The notes beneath the pieces are model-generated. The model was not told where the DNA came from, made no database searches, and saw only the letters and a list, made by a program, of their open reading frames with translations. Of a stretch of 64,000 nt of DNA, positions 23,482-32,282 are shown piece by piece. Source of the DNA: UBA4742 sp002403895 (GTDB taxonomy: Bacteria; Actinomycetota; Acidimicrobiia; Acidimicrobiales; Acidimicrobilacustridaceae); NCBI GenBank assembly GCA_036823295.1, contig DAISGD010000007.1, positions 1 to 64,000 on the forward strand. Reading direction: 5' to 3'. Each line of letters opens with the position of its first letter. Position 1 is the stretch's first letter. The translations under genes were made by a program, and so were the position numbers.

Positions 23482-25896
23482 TCAGCGCTCGATGCGAACG
23501 CGACGGCGAAGGTCACGCGACGATGAGCCGAGGTGGAGGTCGAACTCGCCCGGCTCGACCACCCAGTCGTCGCTGATCTCGTCCCAGAAGGCGAACGACC
23601 GCTGGTCGAGCTCAAGGCGAACCGACGCCGTCTCGCCCGAGTCGAGCTTCACCTTGGCGAACGCTTTCAGCTCCCTTTCCGGACGGCTCACGGTCGCCTC
23701 GAGGTCGCTGACGTAGAGCTGCACCACTTCGCTACCCCGACGGGCTCCGGTGTTGGTCACCGGGACCGTCACGGTGACGTGGGGACCCTCGACCTCGACG
23801 GTGGGCTCGTCGTAGGCGAACGTCGTGTACGAGAGGCCGTGGCCGAAGCAGAACGCCGGCTCGATGTGGTTGGCGTCGAAGTGGCGATAGCCGACGAGCA
23901 CGCCTTCGCCATAGACCACCTTGCCTTCCGAGCCGGGGTACCAGGCGTGGGTCGCTGAGTCCTCGAGCCGGGCCGGGAACGTGATGGGCAGGCGTCCGCC
24001 CGGCTCGGCGGCACCGGTGACGATGTCGGCGAGGGCCGGCGCCCCCTCCTCCCCTGGGTACCAGAGCATGACCACCGCGGCCGCGGCGTCGGCCCAGGGG
24101 GTCTGGACGGGCGCACCGGCATTGATGACCACCGCGGTCCGCGGGTTGGCTTCGAGCACGCGACGGATCAGCTCGTCCTGCTCCCCGAGGAGCTTCAGAT
24201 CGTGGCGATCGGCCCCCTCGGTCTCCCACTGACCGTTGGAGCCGACCACCACGATGGCCACCTCGGCATCGGCGGCCGCCGCCACCGCGCGCGCCATGGC
24301 ATCAGGGACGGGCGGGCGGGCCGCACCAAGGCGAAACCCGGCGATGGGCAGCCCTTCGCAGCGCATCTCGACCACGAGCTTGTGAGCCCCACCGGCCTCC
24401 AGGTCGAGGGTGGTGGCTACCGTGTCGCTACCCATCCCGTAATAGAACTTCCCGGGGGTCGGTTCCGTGTTGTCCACGACCACCTCACCGTCGAGCAGGA
24501 TCCGCGCCTTGCCGGCGTTGGCGATGCCCAGTTGCCAAGCGCCGGAGACGTCGGGACGGAACGTGCCGGTGGCGCGCAGCGAGCAGTCGCGCACCGACAC
24601 GCCGGGGACGGGGTCGCCCAGGGCGACGAACTGGCCGGTTCCGAGGGTGTCGGCGTCGACGGGATCACCCTCCCAGGACGAGTTGGCGAAGTACTCGACC
24701 CGCAGGCCGTTCTCCAGCAGGCGGGGGTCGATGAGGGGGATGCCACGATCGAGCCGGCACCCCTGCTCGTAGACCACCTCGACCTCGCTCAAGCGGGCCC
24801 GAAGCTCGTCCACGAAGGAAAGCGACCGATGCGGAACGACGCTGGAGCTGCCGCCGCCGCCCGTCTCGATGAGATCGGCGTTGGGCCCGATCACCGCGAT
24901 ACGCCGGACCGCGGGGCCTAGCGGGAGCAGGTCCTCGTTGCGGAGCAGGACGGTGCCGGCGATGGCGACCTCGCGGGCCATGCGGCGACGGTCGGGATCC
25001 TCGGGGTCCTGCGGCTCGCCGTCGGTGGGTGCCCGATCGAGGAGCCCGCAGCGTTCGGCCAGGCGCAGGATGCGGCGGACGTGGTCGTCCAGCACGGCCT
25101 CGCTCAGCTCGCCGGCCTCGACGGCCAGGGCGAGCTTGCGACCGAGGTAGTGGGGCGGCCCCGGCATCTCCACGTCGAGGCCGGCGGCGGCGGCGGGAAC
25201 GGTGCTGTGGGTCCCGAACCAGTCCGACACCACGACACCGTCGAAACCCCACTCCCCTTTGAGGATCTTCCCCAGCAGCTGCGGGTGCTCACCACAGAAG
25301 GTGCCGTTGACCTTGTTGTAAGCCGACATGACCGACCACACCCCAGCGTCGCGCACGGCGGCTTCGAACGAGGGCAGGTGGATCTCGCGCAGGGTCCGCT
25401 CGTCGACCTCGGCGCTGATCGTCATGCGCTCGTGTTCCTGGTCGTTGCAGGCGAAGTGCTTCACGCAACAGCCCACCCCGCCACCTTGGACCCCGGTGAT
25501 GTAGGCGACGGCAAGGTGGCCGCTGAGCAGCGGGTCCTCGGCAAAGGACTCGAAGGTCCGACCGGCGAGCGGGGTGCGAGGGATGCACACGGTCGGGCCG
25601 AGCAGGACGTGGACCCCTTTGGCCGCCGCCTCCTCGGCCAGCACCGCGCCATAGCGCTGGAGCAGGTCGACGTCCCAGGTGGCGCCCGCGGCCATGCCGC
25701 AGGGGAAGGAGAGGGACCGACGGGTGCCGATCCGCTCGCCGCGCACGCCTGACGGGCCGTCGGAGACCTTGAGGCGGCCCAGCCCGACGCGGTCGACGGC
25801 GGGGAGGTGCCAGACGTCGTCGCCCCCGGTGAGCGAGGCCTTCTCTTCGAGGGTGAGCGAGGCCGGCAATTCCTCGACGCGATCTTCGGTGCTCAT
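23482..25896 (-). CDS. Glycoside hydrolase family 3 beta-glucosidase-like, PA14-containing
   Basis: 804 residues from ATG 25896 with GAGGAG just upstream. There is no signal peptide, so it is probably cytoplasmic. The GH3 N-terminal barrel contains KHFACNDQE and the nucleophile Asp in VVSDWFGTHS (~residue 230). A PA14-like insertion around residues 405-545 (YFANSSWEGDPV...GAWQLGIANAGKARILLDGE) interrupts the second domain, which resumes at VVVGSNGQWETEG. A fibronectin-III-like domain ends the protein. The layout matches beta-glucosidases that act on plant or glycoside substrates. A TetR remnant lies just upstream on the same strand. Confidence 0.92.
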   Translation of the reverse strand: MSTEDRVEELPASLTLEEKASLTGGDDVWHLPAVDRVGLGRLKVSDGPSGVRGERIGTRRSLSFPCGMAAGATWDVDLLQRYGAVLAEEAAAKGVHVLLGPTVCIPRTPLAGRTFESFAEDPLLSGHLAVAYITGVQGGGVGCCVKHFACNDQEHERMTISAEVDERTLREIHLPSFEAAVRDAGVWSVMSAYNKVNGTFCGEHPQLLGKILKGEWGFDGVVVSDWFGTHSTVPAAAAGLDVEMPGPPHYLGRKLALAVEAGELSEAVLDDHVRRILRLAERCGLLDRAPTDGEPQDPEDPDRRRMAREVAIAGTVLLRNEDLLPLGPAVRRIAVIGPNADLIETGGGGSSSVVPHRSLSFVDELRARLSEVEVVYEQGCRLDRGIPLIDPRLLENGLRVEYFANSSWEGDPVDADTLGTGQFVALGDPVPGVSVRDCSLRATGTFRPDVSGAWQLGIANAGKARILLDGEVVVDNTEPTPGKFYYGMGSDTVATTLDLEAGGAHKLVVEMRCEGLPIAGFRLGAARPPVPDAMARAVAAAADAEVAIVVVGSNGQWETEGADRHDLKLLGEQDELIRRVLEANPRTAVVINAGAPVQTPWADAAAAVVMLWYPGEEGAPALADIVTGAAEPGGRLPITFPARLEDSATHAWYPGSEGKVVYGEGVLVGYRHFDANHIEPAFCFGHGLSYTTFAYDEPTVEVEGPHVTVTVPVTNTGARRGSEVVQLYVSDLEATVSRPERELKAFAKVKLDSGETASVRLELDQRSFAFWDEISDDWVVEPGEFDLHLGSSSRDLRRRVRIER

Positions 25897-25949
25897 GGTG
25901 CTCCTCGGGGTCTCAACGGTTGGTCGGTGGGTCGGTACGCGGGTTTGGT

Positions 25950-26171
25950 TCAGCGGGTCGAGCGGGCGTCGAGGCGATGGTGGAGGCCGTGGATGTAGGC
26001 GTCCACCGACGACTCGAGGTCGACTGCGTCGGGGTCGGTGAGCCACTGGATCTCGAGGCCCATGAGGGTGGCGATCTGCTCGGGGTCGATCTGCTCGGGG
26101 TCGAGGTCGGGCCGGAAGGTGCCGTCGCGCTGGCCGTGCCGGATCGACTCGGCGGTCAGGAAATATGGCTC
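25950..26171 (-). pseudogene. TetR-family regulator remnant, C-terminal part only
   Basis: Ends at TGA 25950-25952. The frame encodes about 73 residues typical of a TetR ligand-domain C-terminus (YFLTAESIRHGQRDGTFRPD, then QWLTDPDAVDLESSVDAYIHG). Upstream an in-frame stop appears at 26187-26189 with no start codon and no helix-turn-helix, so the DNA-binding half is missing. It lies 53 bp upstream of the GH3 gene on the same strand. It may once have regulated that gene. Confidence 0.75.
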
Positions 26172-26335
26172 AACGGTCGGGGGTCGTCAAGTGGTTCCTC
26201 GCATGACGGAGCCCGTGTGCCCCGCAACCCCGAGCCGACGCGACGATGCAGCAGCCGACGAAGAGTCCGAGCGAAGTGACAACAACCCGGCGCCTCCGGT
26301 CGCCGCCATCGTGCGTCGGTCCCTACCATCGCGCC

Positions 26336-27088
26336 ATGCAACCCGACGCCCCCGATCCTGTGGCCCCCACCCAGCCCCGCGCTCGGCCGCGCTTCCCGTG
26401 GGTCTCCCTGGCGGGCCTGATCCTGGCCGCGCTCGGGGTGTTGACCGCCGTCGGGCTGGGGATCGGCGCGGCCGTCGCCTATTCCGACAGCAACGACCAG
26501 GCACTCGCTCAGGGCATCGCGGTGCACCCTGGCACCCCCGCCGGCGTCGAAGTCGACGGCGCCGATGACACCGTCCACATCGCCTTGATGATCCCCCGCG
26601 ACGCGTCCGCCTGGAGGACCGACGGCACGTTCGCGCTGCCTGCCCCGACTATCCTGGCCACCCAGGAGGGCCGGCCGCTGTTCGTCGAGACGGACCCCTG
26701 CCCCTGCGCCTACTCCTACGACGTCGATAAGTTCAGCGACGGCTCGACCGCCGTCCATGTGGCCGACGTCGAGCCCGACGGCGCCGGATTGGTCCGGATC
26801 AGCGCCGGGGACATCGCACCGGCCTCGGGACTCCTGGCCACCCGGACCCCGTCGTACTCCGCCAGCCGCAACCTCGGCATCGCCGCCGGGATCGTGGCCG
26901 GCGCCTCGGTGCTGATCGGTCTTATCGCTCTCATCTGCTTCATCGTGTTCATGTTCCGCTGGTTCTCGGCCAGGCCGCGCCGCCCGCGTCCGGCTCCATA
27001 CGGAGCGCCCTACCCGGGCCCCTACGGCGGTGCACCACCCGGTCCCGGCCCCGGCGCCTGGGGACCACCGCCTCCGCCGACGGGTTAG
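26336..27088 (+). CDS. Two-helix envelope protein with Pro/Gly-rich tail
   Basis: 250 residues from ATG 26336. A short Pro-rich cytoplasmic start is followed by a hydrophobic helix (~20-50). An extracytoplasmic domain of ~130 residues with a CPCAYSYD pair of Cys comes next. A second helix (~185-215) and a cytoplasmic tail of PYGAPYPGPYGGAPPGPG repeats end the protein. The architecture matches the two genes at 36374-38084. The function is unknown. Confidence 0.7.
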   Translation: MQPDAPDPVAPTQPRARPRFPWVSLAGLILAALGVLTAVGLGIGAAVAYSDSNDQALAQGIAVHPGTPAGVEVDGADDTVHIALMIPRDASAWRTDGTFALPAPTILATQEGRPLFVETDPCPCAYSYDVDKFSDGSTAVHVADVEPDGAGLVRISAGDIAPASGLLATRTPSYSASRNLGIAAGIVAGASVLIGLIALICFIVFMFRWFSARPRRPRPAPYGAPYPGPYGGAPPGPGPGAWGPPPPPTG

Positions 27089-27105
27089 AGCTCATCTTCT
27101 CGTGG

Positions 27106-27121
27106 GCGGCCATAAGGCCGC
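27106..27121. terminator. Hairpin between convergent genes
   Basis: GCGGCC (27106-27111) and GGCCGC (27116-27121) form a perfect 6-bp stem with an ATAA loop. It stands between the envelope protein stop (27088) and the stop of the partial minus-strand gene (27139). It is a plausible bidirectional terminator. Confidence 0.5.
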
Positions 27122-27138
27122 GCGGTTCGAACCCCGTT

Positions 27139-27248
27139 CTAGGTGGCGAGGAACGACCGGGACCGTTCCAGGACCCGACCGGCGAGCTCCGATGGGACAG
27201 CTGCAGAGCCGAGGGCATCGACGATCTCGGAAGCTGCTTTCGTGGCGG
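27139..27248 (-). CDS. Partial gene, C-terminal 35 residues before a gap
   Basis: The minus-strand frame ends at TAG (27139-27141). Before the gap it encodes a helical, well-composed C-terminus (ATKAASEIVDALGSAAVPSE, then RVLERSRSFLAT). The rest is lost in the N run. I cannot assign a family from this piece. Confidence 0.5.
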
Positions 27249-27348
27249 NNNNNNNNNNNNNNNNNNNNNNNNNNNNNNNNNNNNNNNNNNNNNNNNNNNN
27301 NNNNNNNNNNNNNNNNNNNNNNNNNNNNNNNNNNNNNNNNNNNNNNNN
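27249..27348. other. 100-N scaffold gap
   Basis: Undetermined bases of conventional size. The gene at 27139 enters the gap and has no counterpart on the right side. The missing DNA is therefore probably larger than 100 bp, or the contigs are not true neighbours. Confidence 0.99.
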
Positions 27349-27406
27349 TTGGTGCGTGGAGGGTGTCCCGGCGCGACTTCGGTTGTCACCACGCGATTTC
27401 GCCTGT

Positions 27407-27430
27407 CCGGGCCGCGATTTCACGGCCCGG
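27407..27430 (-). terminator. Probable nrdJ terminator hairpin
   Basis: CCGGGCCG (27407-27414) and CGGCCCGG (27423-27430) form a perfect 8-bp GC stem with an 8-nt loop, 17 bp past the nrdJ stop codon. No T-tract follows, which is common in GC-rich actinobacteria. The octamer GCGATTTC recurs three times here (27393, 27413, 27437 region). Confidence 0.6.
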
Positions 27431-27447
27431 CACTACGCGATTTCTCA

Positions 27448-30249
27448 TCAGCTGCAGCCGCTGGTGGTGCCGCAGCTGGGGCAGGCGTGGCACGAGCCCG
27501 CCCGCTGCATCTGCACGCCGCACTGCATGCACATCGGGGCATCGCTGTGGCGCACCGCGGCCGTGGTGGTGACCGTGGTCCGCTCGATCCGGGCGACCAG
27601 CTCGGAGGCCGATTCGACCGAGGGCGGGTCTGGCGGCATGTCGCCGATTCGGTTCTGCACCATCGTCTCCTCGACGCCGGGCAGGGTGGGCTGCATGCGC
27701 TCGGACGTGCTCAAGATGTTGAGCTCGGCCCGCTCCTCGATGGACAGGTACATGACCGCCAGCTTGCGGAAGAGGTAGTCCATCAGCGAGTTGGCGATGC
27801 GGATGTCGGGGTCGTCGGTCATGCCCGCGGGCTCGAAGCGCATGCCGGTGAACGCCTCGACGAAGCTGCGCAGAGGCACGCCGTACTGGAGGCCGTGGCT
27901 CACCGAGATGGCAAAGGCGTCCATGATGCCGGCCAAGGTCGAACCCTGCTTCGACACCCGCACGAAGATCTCGCCGGGACGACCGTCCTCATACTGCCCC
28001 ACCGTCACGAAGCCCTTGCAGTCGGCCACCCGGAACTCGAAGGTGCGCGAGCTGCGGGTGCGGGGCAGCTTGGTGCGGGCGGGGTGATAGACGATCTTCT
28101 CCACGATGCGCTCGACGGTGGCCGCAGCGGCGGCGGCCGCGTCCTCCTCGGCCAGGACACTGTCCTTCTTGGCCATGGCCAACGGCTGGGCCACCTTGCA
28201 GTTGTCCCGGTAGATGGCCACCGCCTTGAGCCCGAGCTGCCAGGCGTCGATGTGGAGCTGCTCGATGTCTTCGACGGACACGTCCTCGGGCATGTTGACC
28301 GTCTTGGAGATGGCTCCGGAGATGAACGGCTGCACCGCACCCATCATCTTCACGTGACCGAGGTAGTGGATGGTGTTGTCGCCCATGGAGCAGGCGAACA
28401 CCTCGACGTGCTCGGCAGCGACGTGGGGAGCCCCCAGGATCGTCTTGTTCTCATCGATGTACGCAACGATCTCGGCGACCTGTCCGTCGTCGTAGCCCAA
28501 GCGGCGCAGCGCCCGGGGCACGGTCTGGTTGACGATCGTCATGGTGCCGCCGCCGACCAGCTTCTTCATCTTGCATAGGCCCAAGTCGGGCTCGATGCCG
28601 GTGGTGTCGCAATCCATCATCAGGCCGATGGTGCCCGTGGGGGCCAGCACCGAAGCCTGCGAGTTGCGCACGCCGAAGTCGTCGGCGATCTCGCAGGCGG
28701 AGTCCCAGGACTGCTGGGCGGCGCTGAGCAGCTCGTGAGGCAGCAGTTCCTCGTCGATGTTGGCCGCTTCCTGACGGTGCATATCGAGGACCCGGAGCAT
28801 GTGCTCGGCGTTCTCGGCGAAGCCCGCGAACGGACCCATACGGGCGGCGGTGCGGGCCGAGGTGGCATAGGCGTGACCCGTCATGAGGGCGGTGATGCCT
28901 GCCGCCCAGGCCCGACCGGCGTCGGAGTCATAGGGCAGGCCCAGGGCCATCAACATGGCGCCCAGGTTGGCGTAGCCGATGCCCAGCTGGCGGAACCGGC
29001 GTGACGTCTCGGCGATGGGCTCGGTCGGGTAGTCGGCGTTGCCCACCAGGATCTCCTGGGCGGTGAACACGCACTCGATGGCGGAGCGAAAGCCCTCGAC
29101 ATCGAAGGTGTCGTCGGGGCCGAGGAACTTCAACAGGTTGAGGCTGGCCAGGTTGCACGCCGAGTTGTCGAGGTGCATGTACTCCGAGCACGGGTTCGAG
29201 CCGTTGATGCGACCGGTGTTGGTCGCCGTGTGCCACTTGTTGATGGTGGTGTCGAACTGCATGCCCGGATCCGCGCACTCGTAGGTGGCCTGGGAGATCT
29301 GGCGCATGAGGTCACGGGCCCGCACCGTCTTGACGATGGAGCCGTCGGTCACGGCCCGCAGGTGCCAGTCGGCGTCGTCGAGCACGGCCTGCATGAACTC
29401 GTCGGTGACCCGGACGGAGTTGTTGGCGTTCTGGTACTGGATGGAGGTGATGTCCTTGCCGTCGAGGCTCATGTCGAAGCCGGCGGCCTCGAGGGCCCGG
29501 GCCTTCTTTTCCTCGGTGGCCTTGCACCAGATGAACTCTTCGATGTCAGGATGGTCGACGTTGAGGATGACCATCTTGGCGGCGCGACGGGTCTTGCCCC
29601 CGGACTTGATGGTGCCAGCCGAGGCATCGGCGCCCCGCATGAAGCTGACCGGGCCCGACGCGGTGCCGCCGCCCTTGAGCAGCTCGACACTGGAGCGGAT
29701 CTTGCTCAGGTTGATACCCGAGCCGGAGCCACCCTTGAAGATGGTGCCTTCCTCGACGTACCAGTTGAGGATCGAGTCCATCTGGTCGTCGACGGCCAGG
29801 ATGAAACAGGCCGAGGCCTGCTGGGGCACGCCCTTGACGCCGATGTTGAACCACACCGGGGAGTTGAACGCCGCCTTCTGGGTGACGATCAGGTGCTTGA
29901 GCTCGTCGCGGAAGGCGGTGGCCTCACGCTCGTCGATGAAGTAGCCGTCGTGGGTGCCCCAGTCGGTCACGGTGTTGACCACCCGGTCGATGACCTGGCG
30001 CAGAGAGGTCTCACGCTCGGCGCTGCCCAGGGTGCCCCGGAAGTACTTCTGGGCAACGATGTTGGTGGCGTTCAGCGACCAGTCGACGGGGAACTCCACG
30101 TCGAGCTGTTCGAAGGCGACGGAGCCGTCTCGGTAGTTGCTGATGCGGGCATCACGTCGTTCCCACGTCACCTCGTCGTAGGGGTCGACCCCCTCGGTGG
30201 TGAGCGTGCGACGAATACCGATCCCTGCCTGCTCCGGCGCCATAGCCAT
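27448..30249 (-). CDS. nrdJ: Adenosylcobalamin-dependent (class II) ribonucleotide reductase
   Basis: 933 residues from ATG 30249, fixed by GGAGGAG eight bases upstream. Reduces ribonucleotides to deoxyribonucleotides using coenzyme B12 as radical source, with no need for oxygen. The active-site region shows NPCSEYMHLDNSACNLASLN with the radical-site Cys and Glu, plus the PTGTIGLMMDCDTTG loop. QASACFIL carries the redox Cys of the pair. The C-terminus ends in a Cys-rich tail (CMQCGVQMQ...CPSCGTTSGC) that shuttles electrons or binds zinc. Length and layout match the actinobacterial NrdJ/NrdZ type. nrdR, coding for its expected repressor, lies at 31.7 kb. Confidence 0.96.
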   Translation of the reverse strand: MAMAPEQAGIGIRRTLTTEGVDPYDEVTWERRDARISNYRDGSVAFEQLDVEFPVDWSLNATNIVAQKYFRGTLGSAERETSLRQVIDRVVNTVTDWGTHDGYFIDEREATAFRDELKHLIVTQKAAFNSPVWFNIGVKGVPQQASACFILAVDDQMDSILNWYVEEGTIFKGGSGSGINLSKIRSSVELLKGGGTASGPVSFMRGADASAGTIKSGGKTRRAAKMVILNVDHPDIEEFIWCKATEEKKARALEAAGFDMSLDGKDITSIQYQNANNSVRVTDEFMQAVLDDADWHLRAVTDGSIVKTVRARDLMRQISQATYECADPGMQFDTTINKWHTATNTGRINGSNPCSEYMHLDNSACNLASLNLLKFLGPDDTFDVEGFRSAIECVFTAQEILVGNADYPTEPIAETSRRFRQLGIGYANLGAMLMALGLPYDSDAGRAWAAGITALMTGHAYATSARTAARMGPFAGFAENAEHMLRVLDMHRQEAANIDEELLPHELLSAAQQSWDSACEIADDFGVRNSQASVLAPTGTIGLMMDCDTTGIEPDLGLCKMKKLVGGGTMTIVNQTVPRALRRLGYDDGQVAEIVAYIDENKTILGAPHVAAEHVEVFACSMGDNTIHYLGHVKMMGAVQPFISGAISKTVNMPEDVSVEDIEQLHIDAWQLGLKAVAIYRDNCKVAQPLAMAKKDSVLAEEDAAAAAAATVERIVEKIVYHPARTKLPRTRSSRTFEFRVADCKGFVTVGQYEDGRPGEIFVRVSKQGSTLAGIMDAFAISVSHGLQYGVPLRSFVEAFTGMRFEPAGMTDDPDIRIANSLMDYLFRKLAVMYLSIEERAELNILSTSERMQPTLPGVEETMVQNRIGDMPPDPPSVESASELVARIERTTVTTTAAVRHSDAPMCMQCGVQMQRAGSCHACPSCGTTSGCS

Positions 30250-30428
30250 GAACGGGTCTCCTCCCGATTGAATGCTCGTTTGCGTGTGCATTTCGTCCCT
30301 GCGTTGGTGCGCTTGCGTTGCTCGTCTGCGGTCGTGCCGTGGGGTCGACCGGTCGGTTGTCCCGGTCTCGCTCACGCTGGGAGTGGGGTCTCCAGGTTAG
30401 TCGTCCCCACATTCAAGCCCTCGGCCTG

Positions 30429-30446
30429 AACACAAGATGTTGTGGC
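30429..30446. promoter_or_regulatory. NrdR-type box, distal
   Basis: CACAAGATGTTGTG at 30431-30444 is an imperfect palindrome like known actinobacterial NrdR boxes (ACACNACATCTTGTGT type). The CACAAGATG core repeats 42 bp away at 30473, about four helical turns. Confidence 0.7.
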
Positions 30447-30470
30447 GGGACAAGCCCCCCGCTCCCCCTG

Positions 30471-30486
30471 ACCACAAGATGTGCCA
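30471..30486. promoter_or_regulatory. NrdR-type box, overlapping the start site
   Basis: CCACAAGATGTG at 30472-30483 shares the CACAAGATG core of the other box. It lies just downstream of the predicted -10, over the likely transcription start, where NrdR binding would repress nrdJ. Confidence 0.7.
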
Positions 30487-30488
30487 GG

Positions 30489-30517
30489 ATTACACCACCG
30501 TAATTACACGATGTCAA
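30489..30517 (-). promoter_or_regulatory. nrdJ promoter, sigma-70 type
   Basis: Read on the minus strand: TTGACA (30517-30512), a 17-nt spacer, TGTAAT (30494-30489). The predicted start near 30482 gives a ~230-nt leader before the nrdJ ATG. A match this good is unusual for GC-rich DNA. Confidence 0.75.
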
Positions 30518-30885
30518 CGGGTGAATGCCGGTTCCGCGAAGAAATTCTGCGGGCGTGGGAACGGCCAACGGGTGCTGTGGCGCGAACGAGCAGGTCAGAG
30601 GGCATCGCCGATCGGGGCGAACTTGAACCCCGACCGGTGAGAGGCACTCACAGCCCCCAAGGAGTCGTCCTGCCAACCAAAAACCAGAGACGCCAGCCAC
30701 CATTCCGATCGCTCGCGCCACAGCACGTTGTTGACTGCACCCTACGAAGACACGCCTGTGAGGGGAAAGGGGAACAACCCTGTGTCTTTCCCGTGGATAT
30801 CTCTCGAAAAGCTGGGGAGACCACTCTCCGCGCGGACGCACGACCACTCGACTCCCCTACGGCCGGCCGTTGCTAGGGTCCGGCG
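30518..30885. other. Gene-free stretch upstream of nrdJ and the reductase gene
   Basis: About 370 bp between the nrdJ promoter and the start of the divergent reductase gene at 30886. No frame has credible protein composition. I see no tRNA, no clear riboswitch and no strong repeat. It is comparatively AT-rich around 30670-30700 (a run CCAACCAAAAACCAGAG) and around 30780-30820. It presumably holds the promoter of the 30886 gene. Confidence 0.5.
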
Positions 30886-31626
30886 ATGCGCCAGGTGCTG
30901 CCCACGCCCGCCGACGAGGTCGTGGTGAGCGATTGCTACGCCCGCGACGAACGTCCGGCACGCCCCGGCCGGCCCTGGGTCGTCATCAACATGATCGCCA
31001 GCATCGACGGGTCCACCGCGGTAGCAGGTCGCTCGGGTGGGCTCGGTACGCCGGCGGACCACCAGGTGTTCACGGCCCTGCGGGCGCTGGCCGACGTCAT
31101 CGTGGTCGGGGCGGGCACCGTTCGGGCCGAGGGCTACGGACCGCCCCGCACCCCCCAGGCCGAACAGGAGCGACGTGTGGCCCGCGGCCAGAGCCGGTTC
31201 CCCCGCATCGCGGTGGTGACCGGTCGGCTGGACCTGGACTTGTCGACGCCGCTGTTCACGGAGTCGGTGGAGCCGCCCATCATCTTGACCGGCACGGCGG
31301 CGAGCGCCGAGGCGCGTGCCGCGGTCACCGAGGTGGCCGACGTGCACGTCGTGGGTGAGGCCCAGGTGGATCTGGCCAGGGCCCTGGCCGCCCTGGCCGG
31401 GCTCGGAGCTGGGGTGGCGCTGTGCGAAGGCGGACCGCTCCTCAACGATCAGCTGCTGGCCGAGGGGTTGATCGACGAGATCTGCCTCAGCGTGTCGCCG
31501 ATGCTCGCCGGGGGCGAATCGGCCCGGATCATCCACGGGTCAGCGCCAGCTACACCGATGCCGATGCGCTTGGACCGGGCCCTCGAAGAGGACGGCATGC
31601 TGCTGCTGCGCTACGTGCGGGCCTAA
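30886..31626 (+). CDS. RibD C-terminal domain (pyrimidine reductase-like) protein
   Basis: 246 residues from ATG 30886. The dihydrofolate-reductase-like fold of RibD_C is shown by WVVINMIASIDGSTAV at the N-terminus, ADVIVVGAGTVRAEGYG in the middle and LCEGGPLLNDQLLAEGLIDE near the end. In RibG/RibD this domain reduces the ribosyl side chain with NADPH in riboflavin synthesis. Here the deaminase domain is missing. It may be a stand-alone pyrimidine reductase or a paralogue of other function. No other rib genes are near. Confidence 0.85.
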   Translation: MRQVLPTPADEVVVSDCYARDERPARPGRPWVVINMIASIDGSTAVAGRSGGLGTPADHQVFTALRALADVIVVGAGTVRAEGYGPPRTPQAEQERRVARGQSRFPRIAVVTGRLDLDLSTPLFTESVEPPIILTGTAASAEARAAVTEVADVHVVGEAQVDLARALAALAGLGAGVALCEGGPLLNDQLLAEGLIDEICLSVSPMLAGGESARIIHGSAPATPMPMRLDRALEEDGMLLLRYVRA

Positions 31627-31702
31627 GCGGGGCCACGCTGGCATCGACCGGTGAACTGAGGTTGGCTGTGCGACACGGGTCGCTTCAGTCGCGAACCGAG
31701 GC

Positions 31703-32170
31703 TCAGTGGCGCTTGGGCACGGTGCCTTTGGTCAACAGCCGGATCTCACGCTGGAAGTCGGCCGCTTCCTCGAAGCCCTTGTACACGCTGGCAAAGCGCA
31801 GCGACGCCACCTGGTCGAGGTCACGCAGCTGGCCCAGCACGGCCAGGCCCACCTGCTCGCTGGTGACCTCCCCACCCGACAGGCGGAGCCGATCCTCGAC
31901 TTCGCGGGCCAGATCGGCGATCTGCTCGTCGTCGACCGGGCGGCCTTTCACCGCAGCGCGTACACCGGCCACGATCTTGAACCGGTCGAACGGGACCCGG
32001 TCACCCGACCGCTTGACCACCACGAGGGGGATCTCCTCGCAGCGTTCGAAGGTGGTGAACCGGTTCCCGCAGGCGAGGCACTCCCGTCGGCGCCGAATGG
32101 CGGTGCCGTCATCGCTGGCGCGCGAGTCGACGACCTTGTCGTCGTCTTCGGAGCACGCAGGACACCGCAC
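31703..32170 (-). CDS. nrdR: Transcriptional repressor NrdR
   Basis: 155 residues from GTG 32170, chosen because NrdR proteins begin with M-R-C-P. The zinc ribbon has CPAC near the start and CLACGNRFTTFE. The ATP-cone follows (VVKRSGDRVPFDRFKI...). ATP/dATP binding controls DNA binding at NrdR boxes. Two such boxes lie at the nrdJ promoter 1.3-1.4 kb away. It follows the LysM gene by 112 bp on the same strand, an order also known in mycobacteria and corynebacteria. Confidence 0.95.
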   Translation of the reverse strand: MRCPACSEDDDKVVDSRASDDGTAIRRRRECLACGNRFTTFERCEEIPLVVVKRSGDRVPFDRFKIVAGVRAAVKGRPVDDEQIADLAREVEDRLRLSGGEVTSEQVGLAVLGQLRDLDQVASLRFASVYKGFEEAADFQREIRLLTKGTVPKRH

Positions 32171-32282
32171 CGGCAGGACGCTACCGCCCTCGGCAACCAG
32201 GGCGGTAGCGACGCCCTCGACGCCGCCAGTCGGAGGGGCCCGGCGCGCCGGGCGGTCGATGCGGTGAGCCGAGGGATGCCGA

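Noticed and set aside
27115..27140. GGTTCGAACC like a tRNA T-arm near the 27249 gap
   Set aside because: The flanking bases do not form the required 5-bp T-stem, and no anticodon or D-arm precedes it. The site is better explained by a terminator and the end of a minus-strand gene.
30380..30410. CCTGGAGACC in the nrdJ leader, like a B12-box of a cobalamin riboswitch
   Set aside because: The surrounding P3-P6 core and the remainder of the B12 box are not recognisable. NrdR boxes and a promoter already explain control.
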